Positions 5,938-12,385 of a stretch of DNA of 12,385 bases are shown here, one piece after another; the stretch's first letter is position 1; each line of letters opens with the position of its first letter. The notes under the pieces were generated by a model. It had not been told where the DNA came from. It saw nothing but the letters and a program-made list of their open reading frames with translations, and searched no databases. The stretch covers positions 1 to 12,385 of the forward strand of contig JBMNOI010000112.1 in assembly GCA_050942995.1 (NCBI GenBank), read 5' to 3'. The translations under genes and the position numbers were made by a program. The DNA comes from JBMNOI01 sp050942995 (lineage in GTDB: Bacteria > Chloroflexota > Anaerolineae > UBA1429).

Positions 5938-6624
5938 GTGAGCCATCAACCCGGACTCGAAGAAGAGAACAGGTTGTGGGCCCACGGCTATTCGCGTATT
6001 GCGGGGGTGGACGAGGCCGGCCGTGGCGCATGGGCGGGCCCCGTCGTCGCGGCGGCCGTCATCCTGCCGCAAAATGAGGGGATCCTCAAAGATGCCCTGG
6101 CCGATGTGCGCGACTCGAAACTGCTCTCCCCACGACGGCGCGAGGCCTGCTATGAAAAGATTCATCGGCACGCGATTGCATGGGGCGTCGGTGTCATCGA
6201 GGCCCATGTCATCGACCGCATCGGCATTGTGCCGGCTACTCGCGCCGCGATGGAGGCGGCGCTGAGGAACCTGACCGCGCCGGCCGACTTTCTCATACTG
6301 GATGCGCTCACCCTGCCCGACATCCCCCTCCCCCAGCGCGCCATCATCAGAGGTGATCGTTACAGCCTTTCGATAGCCGCCGCGTCCATCATCGCCAAAG
6401 TGACGCGTGATCGAATCATGATCGACCTGGAGGACGAGTTGCCGGGCTATGGATTTTCCCGTCATAAAGGGTATGGCACCGCCGAGCATTGGGAGGCGCT
6501 CTGCACCCTCGGCGCGGCGCCATGCCATCGATACAGCTTTGCGCCGATCCGTGCGCTATGCGACGGACAACCGCCGGATCGGGACGGGGACGGAGGACAA
6601 AGCGCCACCCGAGGTGAGCGATGA
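5938..6624 (+). CDS. rnhB: Ribonuclease HII
   Basis: Cuts RNA in RNA:DNA hybrids and 5' of single ribonucleotides in DNA, starting ribonucleotide excision repair. The 228-residue product carries IAGVDEAGRGAWAGPVVAAAVIL (21-43 region) with catalytic Asp25 and Glu26, Asp122 in FLILDAL, and Asp140 in IIRGDRYS; the 18-residue spacing of the last two equals that of the E. coli enzyme. DSKLLSPRRRE (59-69), IAAASIIAKVTRD (146-158) and YGFSRHKGYGT (171-181) are further signatures. GTG 5938 is preferred to TTG 5932 because of Shine-Dalgarno spacing. The gene is 65 nt after rplS, and its stop overlaps the next start by ATGA, so the three genes are probably translated from one message. The C-terminal 20 residues are polar and poorly conserved in kind. 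Confidence 0.96.
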   Translation: MSHQPGLEEENRLWAHGYSRIAGVDEAGRGAWAGPVVAAAVILPQNEGILKDALADVRDSKLLSPRRREACYEKIHRHAIAWGVGVIEAHVIDRIGIVPATRAAMEAALRNLTAPADFLILDALTLPDIPLPQRAIIRGDRYSLSIAAASIIAKVTRDRIMIDLEDELPGYGFSRHKGYGTAEHWEALCTLGAAPCHRYSFAPIRALCDGQPPDRDGDGGQSATRGER

Positions 6625-7457
6625 TTGACCCGCGCACGCCGATCGATCAAGTGCCCCTGGTGTTTCTCGACGTCGAGACCACAGGGCTTGCCGCCACACT
6701 GGGCGACCGCATCTGTGAGGTGGCCGCTCTGCGCTGCCAGAACGGTGAGGTGACCGACGCGTTGCAGCGCCTGGTGAACCCCCAGAGGTCCATCACTCCG
6801 GGAGCCTACCGCGTGCACGGCATCGATGAAGAGATGCTGCGCGATGCCCCTCTCTTTGCCGAGGTGGCCGACGATCTGCTGGCCTTGCTGGAAAACGCCG
6901 TCTTTGTCGGGCACAATGCGCCGTTCGACCTCGGCTTTCTTCATTCCGAGTTTGCCCGCATCGGTATGCGAATGCCGCCCCTCATAGCGCTGGATACGCT
7001 TCTGCTCGCCAGACGCCACTATCGCCTGCCCGGCTATTCACTGACGCGCCTGGCGGCTGCGCTGGGCGTCGAGGTGGAGGGTCGCGCTCACCGGGCCATG
7101 GTCGATGCGCTTCTGACCCGTGGTGTGTTCCGGCATATAGTCGATGAGCTCCGACCACGTGGAGTGCGCACCCTGGCCGATTTTCTGGCCGCTCAGGGAG
7201 GCGTGCTAAATATCGCGCCCTCGCCCAATATCGAAGTGCCGCCGGTGATCCAGGAGGCGCTGTCTCGAGGCAAGTTCCTCTATCTGCGTTATCTCTCACA
7301 GGATGGCGTCGAGAGCGAACGCCTGGTACGCCCCATCCGCGTAATGCCGCGCAACGGCAACCTTTTTCTCATGGCCCACTGCCTGATGCGCGATGCCGAG
7401 CGCAGTTTTCGCCTCGATCGTATTCTCGATATCGATCTCGTAGAGCGCTTTGAGTAA
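6621..7457 (+). CDS. DnaQ-like 3'-5' exonuclease fused to a C-terminal WYL domain
   Basis: The N-terminal part is a DEDDh exonuclease of the DNA polymerase III epsilon family: FLDVETTGL (15-23) supplies Asp17 and Glu19, GHNAPFDLGFL (97-107) Asp103, and HRAMVD (157-162) the catalytic His157 and Asp162. Roughly 165-205 is a helical connector. The C-terminal part (about 206-276) has the WYL-domain pattern: IQEALSRGKFLYLRYLS (210-226), a conserved Arg-Leu-Val-Arg-Pro, and FRLDRILDIDLVERF near the end. WYL domains are best known in transcription regulators and defence or DNA-damage control proteins, where they sense ligands such as nucleic acid. Here no helix-turn-helix is present. It starts with an ATGA overlap on rnhB, with GAGGTGA 4 nt before the ATG. 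It is not the replicative epsilon subunit by architecture; a repair or RNA/DNA end-processing role is inferred. Confidence 0.88.
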   Translation: MIDPRTPIDQVPLVFLDVETTGLAATLGDRICEVAALRCQNGEVTDALQRLVNPQRSITPGAYRVHGIDEEMLRDAPLFAEVADDLLALLENAVFVGHNAPFDLGFLHSEFARIGMRMPPLIALDTLLLARRHYRLPGYSLTRLAAALGVEVEGRAHRAMVDALLTRGVFRHIVDELRPRGVRTLADFLAAQGGVLNIAPSPNIEVPPVIQEALSRGKFLYLRYLSQDGVESERLVRPIRVMPRNGNLFLMAHCLMRDAERSFRLDRILDIDLVERFE

Positions 7458-7496
7458 CCCCGACGACGCTCCCTATTTACACCATCCGTCAACTCA

Positions 7497-7502
7497 TTGG
7501 AG
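7497..7502 (+). promoter_or_regulatory. Ribosome binding site fixing the mutM start
   Basis: TTGGAG with 9-nt spacing to ATG 7512. The longest frame would begin at this very TTG, which would hide the catalytic proline inside the protein, so ATG 7512 is chosen. Confidence 0.65.
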
Positions 7503-7511
7503 CCCGCAACC

Positions 7512-8336
7512 ATGCCCGAACTGCCCGACCTGGAAGTAATCCGCGAGGTGCTCAATCGACACATTCCGGGACAGCGTATTCAGGCGGTGGAGGTGCGCCG
7601 GCCCATCGTATTGCGGCCCCTGGATCCCATCGAAACCGCCGAGTCGTTTCTGTGCGGCGCCACTCTGGGATCGGTGGGCCGCCGCGGCAAGTTTCTGCTC
7701 TTTGCGATAGACGACGATCGCTGGATGGCGGTGAACTTTATGCTGACCGGGCGACTGCGCTACTGCGCCCGAAACGAGCGCGTACAGGCCCGTGACTGTG
7801 TGCTGCTGCGCCTCGATCACGGCAAGGACCTGCGCTATCACGACGCCCGCTCCATGGGCAAAATCTACCTGACCCGCGACTTGAACGCCATTCCGGGATA
7901 CGACGATATGGGCCCCGATCCGCTGGATCCGGCACTGACGCCGGAGGCGTTCCTGCAACGTCTGCGTCGCTACCCGGGCGAGATCAAGGGCATTCTGGTT
8001 CGCGAGGCATTTGTATCCGGCATCGGCAACGCATACGCCGACGAGATTCTGTTTCGCGCCGGGATCTATCCCTTTCGTAAACGGACCACCCTCTCTCCTG
8101 AAGAACAACTGGCCCTCTATGGGGCCATGCGGACCGTATTGCAAGAGGCTGTGGTCGCTCTGCGGGAACGCGTGGGTGAAGAGCTTCACCGTGAGGTGCG
8201 CGATATGCTTCTGGTTCACAACCGCAAGGGCGAACCCTGCCCACGATGCGGCAACACAATCTCTGAAATTCGCCTCAATCAACGCGCAACCCACTTTTGC
8301 CGGCATTGCCAGCCCGGCAGCCTCATTCGCACCTGA
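7512..8336 (+). CDS. mutM: Fpg/Nei-family DNA glycosylase (formamidopyrimidine-DNA glycosylase type)
   Basis: Base-excision repair enzyme removing oxidised bases such as 8-oxoguanine and formamidopyrimidines, with AP-lyase activity. The 274-residue product begins MPELPDLEV: after Met removal Pro2 is the nucleophile and Glu3 the general acid. Lys60 in RRGKFLLF corresponds to the conserved DNA-contact lysine. The helix-two-turn-helix region is VSGIGNAYADEILFRAGIYPF (168-188 region). The zinc finger uses Cys243, Cys246, Cys263 and Cys266, with Arg258 in the beta-hairpin that contacts the lesion strand. Two loop segments depart from classical MutM: NFMLTG (75-80) for HLxMSG, and DARSMG (111-116) for DPRRFG. 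The gene may therefore be a distinct Fpg/Nei clade rather than a strict MutM. It lies 54 nt after the exonuclease gene, likely in the same operon. Confidence 0.88.
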   Translation: MPELPDLEVIREVLNRHIPGQRIQAVEVRRPIVLRPLDPIETAESFLCGATLGSVGRRGKFLLFAIDDDRWMAVNFMLTGRLRYCARNERVQARDCVLLRLDHGKDLRYHDARSMGKIYLTRDLNAIPGYDDMGPDPLDPALTPEAFLQRLRRYPGEIKGILVREAFVSGIGNAYADEILFRAGIYPFRKRTTLSPEEQLALYGAMRTVLQEAVVALRERVGEELHREVRDMLLVHNRKGEPCPRCGNTISEIRLNQRATHFCRHCQPGSLIRT

Positions 8337-8374
8337 ACAACGCCGGAACGCTTATCGCCGAACCCGGCCATCAG

Positions 8375-8403
8375 TTGGCAGTGCGCCTTGCTCCGCATAT
8401 AAT
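8375..8403 (+). promoter_or_regulatory. Promoter of the eIF2B-like gene and gyrA unit
   Basis: TTGGCA (8375-8380), 17-bp spacer, TATAAT (8398-8403). The expected start is near 8410, leaving a leader of about 139 nt before ATG 8549. The leader contains an 8-bp palindrome TACATGTA (8411-8418) right at the start site but nothing else I can name. Confidence 0.6.
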
Positions 8404-8548
8404 AAATGAGTACATGTAGTAACAAGCCCGTACAGGCGACACAATCCACAGCGGGTATGAATTCGTTATCGCAAAGGGACGCCGTCGAGCAACAACGGGC
8501 AACAGCCGCGCCGTTATGCTCCACTGAAGCCTGTCGAGGAGGTACGGG

Positions 8549-9469
8549 ATGCCAAGCCCCAGATGGCAAAACCGGCTGGAACAGCTACGCCGTGACAACC
8601 GATCCGGCGCCGAAGAGATCGCCGGTCATGCGCTGCATCTGCTGAGCGACGCGATAGCCGATTCGGTTCCCGGCAGTGTGGGGCCCTATCGCAAATGGCT
8701 GTTGCGTACCTGCCGCCAGCTGGTGAGCGCGCAGCCCTCGGTTGGCGTCGTATTTCGCTTGGTGAACGACATGCTCTGGGCCGTCGACAATGCCACCAGC
8801 GCCCAACAGATCCGCCAGCAGGCCATCGACTTTTTGCAAGAGTATCGCGGCCGCGCCGAACTGGCACTGGAGACCCTTACCGAGAACGCTGTATCTTATC
8901 TGCCCAAATCTCCTGTGGTGATGACCTATTCGCGCAGCTCGACGGTGCTGCGCATCCTGGCCCGCATGGCCGAGATGAAGCGCAAGCCCAATGTATTGTG
9001 CGGTGAAGGGCGCCCTCTACTGGAGGGCCAAACGCTGGCCAGCGAGTTGAGCTGGCTGGGAATCGATGTCACCATCGGGATCGACATCGCCCTCTTTAGC
9101 TGGATGTCACAGGCGGACTTGTTACTGATCGGCGCCGATAGCCTCTCGGCTGCCGGCCTGGTGAGCAAAATCGGAACAACTGCACTGATGCACGCAGCGG
9201 CCGAGTGGGATATTCCGCGAATCGTGGTGTGCAGCAGCTACAAATTCCTGCCCAACGATTATGTGATCGCGCAGGCACTTCGCCCGCGGGATCCGGAAGA
9301 GATCATGCCCGTATCCAGCGAAAACATCGTCGTCAAGAACGAGTATCATGATGTGACTCCGCTGGAGATGATCAGCACCGTCATCACAGAACGAGGGCCA
9401 CTGAGACACGAGGAACTGATGGAGCATCTGGCCCAGGTGCGCACCTATCCGGGCTTGCGCGGTAAATAG
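8549..9469 (+). CDS. eIF2B alpha/beta/delta-family protein (IF-2B/ribose-1,5-bisphosphate isomerase fold)
   Basis: A 306-residue member of the family that includes eukaryotic eIF2B regulatory subunits, methylthioribose-1-phosphate isomerase and archaeal ribose-1,5-bisphosphate isomerase. The N-terminal 110 residues are helical. The Rossmann-like part follows: [15 protein letters not shown] (123-137), [17 protein letters not shown] (151-167), [12 protein letters not shown] (171-182), LLIGADSL (192-199, conserved Asp197), [11 protein letters not shown] (203-213) and [20 protein letters not shown] (264-283). The Cys that acts in the isomerases (THC) is Ser128 here, so isomerase activity is doubtful and a nucleotide- or sugar-phosphate-sensing role is possible. 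GAGGAGGT (8536-8543) is 5 nt before the ATG. gyrA follows after 49 nt. The true function in bacteria is unknown to me. Confidence 0.85.
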   Translation: MPSPRWQNRLEQLRRDNRSGAEEIAGHALHLLSDAIADSVPGSVGPYRKWLLRTCRQLVSAQPSVGVVFRLVNDMLWAVDNATSAQQIRQQAIDFLQEYRGRAELALETLTENAVSYLPKSPVVMTYSRSSTVLRILARMAEMKRKPNVLCGEGRPLLEGQTLASELSWLGIDVTIGIDIALFSWMSQADLLLIGADSLSAAGLVSKIGTTALMHAAAEWDIPRIVVCSSYKFLPNDYVIAQALRPRDPEEIMPVSSENIVVKNEYHDVTPLEMISTVITERGPLRHEELMEHLAQVRTYPGLRGK

Positions 9470-9518
9470 CCCGACAGGGTGGGCGTACAGACAAGGCAAC
9501 GATGGACACGGAGGCTTG

Positions 9519-12385
9519 ATGGATATTGGAACGGTTCAACGCGTAGACATTGAGCAAAAGATGCGCTCGGCATACCTGAGTTACGCCATGAGCGTCATCA
9601 CCTCCCGCGCACTCCCCGACGTGCGCGATGGGCTCAAGCCGGTCCAACGGCGCATCCTCTACGCGATGCACGATATGGGGTTACGACACAACACGGCCAC
9701 GCGCAAGAGCGCCCGTATCGTGGGTGAGGTGCTGGGTAAGTACCATCCCCACGGTGATTCGGCCGTGTATGACGCCATGGTACGCATGGCGCAAGATTTT
9801 TCCATGCGCTACATGTTGGTGGACGGTCAGGGCAACTTTGGCTCCATCGACGGTGACGGCGCCGCCGCCATCCGTTACACCGAGGCCCGCCTGTCGGCCA
9901 TCGGCGAAGAGATGCTGACCGATCTGGATAAAGACACCGTCAATTTCACTGACAACTTTGACGGATCGTTGCAAGAGCCCGAGGTACTGCCCGCCAAGCT
10001 GCCCAACCTGCTGCTCAACGGTGTGGGCGGTATCGCCGTGGGTATGGCCACCAACATCCCTCCCCATAATCTGACCGAGATCGCCGACGCCATCGCCTTT
10101 CTGGTGGATCATTACGCCAAACTCGACGATGTAACGGTCGACGATCTGCTGCGTTACGTACAAGGCCCCGATTTTCCCACCGGCGGCACCATTCTGGGAC
10201 GCGAAGGCATTCGCCAGGCTTATGCCACCGGCAAAGGGCGCGTGGTGGTACGGGCACAGGCGCATGTGGAGGATATCCGCGCCGGATATCAAGCCATCAT
10301 CGTCACCGAACTGCCCTATCAGGTGAACAAGGCCAACCTGGTCGAGCGTATCGCCGATCTGGTACGCGATGGACGGATCGAGGGCATTGCCGATCTGCGC
10401 GACGAATCCGACCGCACCGGCATGCGCATCGTCATCGAACTCAAGCGCGGCATCGAACCCGCTCCGATCCTGAAGCAGCTTCTCAAACAAACGCAGCTGC
10501 AATCTACTTTTAGCGTGAACATGCTCACCCTGGTAAATGGTGAGCCGCGTACCATATCGCTCAAGCGTGCCCTGACGCACTATATCGAGCACCGCGTCGA
10601 CGTCATCACACGCCGCACCCGGTTCGAGCTGGAACGGGCCAGAGCACGGGCGCATATCCTCGAAGGACTGCTCAAGGCGCTGGATCATCTGGACGAGGTG
10701 ATCGATACCATCCGTCGCTCTCAGACGGCGGATACGGCGCGGAATAATCTCTGCAAAAAGTTCGGATTTACCGAGGAACAGGCCCAGGCCATCCTGGATA
10801 TGCAGCTACGCCGGCTGGCCGCGCTGGAGCGCCGCAGATTGCAGGAAGAGTACGCCGAGGTCCTCAAGCGCATCGCCTATCTGGAGGATCTGCTGGCTGA
10901 TAAGCAAAAGGTGCTGGCTCTGGTCAAAGAGGATATCCTCGATCTCAAAGAACGTTATGGTGACGCCCGGCGCACGCGCATCAGCGACGTTGACGAGACC
11001 ACCGAATTCCGCGCCGAGGATATGGTGCCCGACGAAGAGTTGGTGCTCCTGCTTACCGGCAAGGGCTATGTGGCCAGTCTGACGGTGCCCGCGTATGAGG
11101 CGCGGCACGATGAGATTATCGAGGCGATGGCGAGGGAGAATGACACCTTCTGGTCGCTCACTCCCGGGCATTCGCAGGATACCGTTCTGTTCATCAGCGA
11201 CCGGGGAAGGGCGTTCGGCCTTCCGGCGCACCAGGTCCCGGAAGCGGGCGCCCGGGGCCGCGGCTTGCCGTTGACCAGCCTGCTCCAGTTGGGCGACGGG
11301 GAGAGGATCGTCGCCATTTTGCCCCTGAACGAAAAGAACGACGACCGGTTGCTGTTCATGGGCACGGTGCAGGGCCGGGTCAAGCGTCTGGCGCTGAGCG
11401 AGGTGACATTGGCCACGCGTAGTCCGCTGGAGGTGATGGGCCTGCCCGATGGCGACGTGCTTGGTTGGGCCATGCTCACCAACGGGAGCGACGAGGTCAT
11501 CATGATTAGCGAGGGAGGGCGTTCGATCCGCTTCCAGGCCGAGACGGTGCGCCCGCAGGGGCGTTCGGCCACCGGCATGCGGGGCATCACCCTGAACGAG
11601 GGGGAGCGGGTCGTGGCGCTGGACGTGGTTCGCGAAAAAGGCGAACTGCTGGTGGCCACAGCGATGGGCTACGCCAAACGCACCCCCTTGACCGAGTACA
11701 ACACACAGGGACGCGGCGGCCAGGGAGCACTGACGGTGGATGTGGCCAAATTGGAGAGCACGGGCCCCGTCGTCGGCGCGCAGGTCGTCGTAGTGGGCGA
11801 AGAGGTGGCCTTTGGCACCGCATCGGGCCGTATGACGTGTGTGCCCGCCAAAGCCATCCCCTCTCTGGGCCGCGCCACATGGGGACGCTTGGTGACTCGG
11901 ACGCGTCGCAACGCCGCGGTGCAACTGGAAGACGGTGATGTGGTGACCACCGTAGCCCGATTGGACGGCGCCGTGGTCGGCGCATCGGGTGGAGGCTCGT
12001 CCACTCGATCTGCGACGGCGATCGATAAGGCTCAGCCGGAAGAGAAACCGGCCGGGCGGCGTCGGACCGCATCCAAAAGCAAGGCCGGCACCGCCACCCG
12101 CAAGGCTGCCACGAAAAAGTCATCGGCTGCGAAGTCTTCAGAAAAAGAGCCGACGACGAAGCGCCAACGGTCGACTCGAGCGGCCAAAAGCGATGATCCG
12201 GGTTCATCCGAGGCCCAGACCAAACCATCCCGGTCTCGAAAAGGCCGCGCCACCACCGCAGCCGCCGAGTCAGAAACACCTGCGGCACAAACCGAGAAAA
12301 AGCCGGCGCAAACCCGACGTCGGTCAACTGCTCAGGTAGACGAAAAAGAAACCGAATCGCCCCAGAAAGGCGGGGCCACCACATC
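9519..12385 (+). CDS. gyrA: DNA gyrase/topoisomerase IV subunit A, with long basic C-terminal tail (3' end outside window)
   Basis: DNA-cleaving subunit of a type IIA topoisomerase; 955 codons are present and no stop is reached. The start [20 protein letters not shown] resembles typical GyrA. Catalytic Tyr120 sits in AIRYTEARL, preceded by Arg119. The quinolone region [10 protein letters not shown] has Ser81 and Asp85, the residues found in drug-sensitive enzymes. The tower and coiled-coil domain runs to about 500, then a beta-pinwheel C-terminal domain to about 815. The canonical GyrA-box position (after YEA, 529-535) reads RHDEIIE, while QGRGGQG (730-736) occurs in a later blade. Residues 816-955 form a low-complexity tail with 31 Lys/Arg against 16 Asp/Glu. 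GGAGG (9510-9514) lies 4 nt before the ATG. gyrA is favoured over parC from the N-terminus and six-blade-like repeats, but the missing box leaves this open. Confidence 0.9.
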   Translation, partial: MDIGTVQRVDIEQKMRSAYLSYAMSVITSRALPDVRDGLKPVQRRILYAMHDMGLRHNTATRKSARIVGEVLGKYHPHGDSAVYDAMVRMAQDFSMRYMLVDGQGNFGSIDGDGAAAIRYTEARLSAIGEEMLTDLDKDTVNFTDNFDGSLQEPEVLPAKLPNLLLNGVGGIAVGMATNIPPHNLTEIADAIAFLVDHYAKLDDVTVDDLLRYVQGPDFPTGGTILGREGIRQAYATGKGRVVVRAQAHVEDIRAGYQAIIVTELPYQVNKANLVERIADLVRDGRIEGIADLRDESDRTGMRIVIELKRGIEPAPILKQLLKQTQLQSTFSVNMLTLVNGEPRTISLKRALTHYIEHRVDVITRRTRFELERARARAHILEGLLKALDHLDEVIDTIRRSQTADTARNNLCKKFGFTEEQAQAILDMQLRRLAALERRRLQEEYAEVLKRIAYLEDLLADKQKVLALVKEDILDLKERYGDARRTRISDVDETTEFRAEDMVPDEELVLLLTGKGYVASLTVPAYEARHDEIIEAMARENDTFWSLTPGHSQDTVLFISDRGRAFGLPAHQVPEAGARGRGLPLTSLLQLGDGERIVAILPLNEKNDDRLLFMGTVQGRVKRLALSEVTLATRSPLEVMGLPDGDVLGWAMLTNGSDEVIMISEGGRSIRFQAETVRPQGRSATGMRGITLNEGERVVALDVVREKGELLVATAMGYAKRTPLTEYNTQGRGGQGALTVDVAKLESTGPVVGAQVVVVGEEVAFGTASGRMTCVPAKAIPSLGRATWGRLVTRTRRNAAVQLEDGDVVTTVARLDGAVVGASGGGSSTRSATAIDKAQPEEKPAGRRRTASKSKAGTATRKAATKKSSAAKSSEKEPTTKRQRSTRAAKSDDPGSSEAQTKPSRSRKGRATTAAAESETPAAQTEKKPAQTRRRSTAQVDEKETESPQKGGATT

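Noticed and set aside
7494..8306. 270-codon minus-strand frame over mutM
   Set aside because: Mirrors the whole mutM gene on the other strand and has no domain; mutM itself has all catalytic residues.
8406..8645. 79-codon plus-strand frame before the eIF2B-like gene
   Set aside because: Starts only 3 nt after the -10 box, before the expected transcription start, has no ribosome binding site and overlaps the real gene out of frame.
9681..10688. 335-codon open frame on the minus strand
   Set aside because: Exactly antisense to the conserved core of gyrA, with no recognisable domain; an antisense shadow common in GC-rich genes.
10806..11924. 372-codon open frame on the minus strand
   Set aside because: Antisense to the gyrA tower and C-terminal domain; His/Gln/Gly-rich composition typical of shadow translation.
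1..12385. CRISPR arrays, insertion sequences, integrases, toxin-antitoxin pairs
   Set aside because: No regularly spaced direct repeats, transposase-like frames or small toxin-antitoxin gene pairs were seen on either strand.

Overview
The window is GC-rich bacterial chromosome, densely coding, with no mobile elements, tRNA/rRNA genes or CRISPR arrays that I can find. Bacterial ribosomal protein L19, RNase HII and a GyrA-type topoisomerase subunit place it in a bacterium. The mix of single-domain FMN oxidoreductase, MPELPDLEV-type Fpg protein, exonuclease-WYL fusion and eIF2B-like protein makes me think of Chloroflexota, but this is an impression, not a demonstrated assignment.

Layout. Positions 1-654 (minus strand) hold most of an azlC branched-chain amino acid exporter gene that runs off the left edge. 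Next is a plus-strand single-domain old yellow enzyme-type oxidoreductase (753-1715), then a minus-strand class I SAM methyltransferase (1921-2694). These two converge on a long hairpin (1792-1835). A 379-bp divergent regulatory region (2695-3073) follows. It carries an almost ideal sigma-70 promoter for the methyltransferase, with a perfect 9+4+9 palindrome at the expected transcription start, a long leader with a small ORF, and a weaker promoter for the next gene.

From 3074 to the right edge everything is on the plus strand: a eukaryotic nuclear-type DNA topoisomerase IB (3074-5335), rplS (5489-5872), rnhB (5938-6624), a DnaQ-like exonuclease fused to a WYL domain (6621-7457), an Fpg/MutM-type DNA glycosylase (7512-8336), an eIF2B-alpha/beta/delta-like protein (8549-9469) and a gyrA/parC-type gene (from 9519, cut by the right edge). 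rplS-rnhB-exonuclease-mutM reads as one transcription unit behind a good promoter (5422-5450). The eIF2B-like gene and gyrA read as a second unit behind 8375-8403.

Theme. About 9.3 kb collects two topoisomerases of different mechanism, a ribonucleotide-removal nuclease, a 3'-5' exonuclease and a base-excision glycosylase, so it is a DNA topology and repair neighbourhood. The most unusual items are: (i) a TopIB with the full nuclear architecture (N-terminal core, catalytic core, coiled-coil linker, Tyr domain), which is not the short poxvirus-like form usual in bacteria, plus a C-terminal extension resembling a degenerate GNAT fold; (ii) a GyrA homologue whose first C-terminal blade lacks the GyrA box and which carries a long basic, disordered-looking tail; (iii) the exonuclease-WYL fusion; (iv) the promoter-operator-leader module in front of the methyltransferase.
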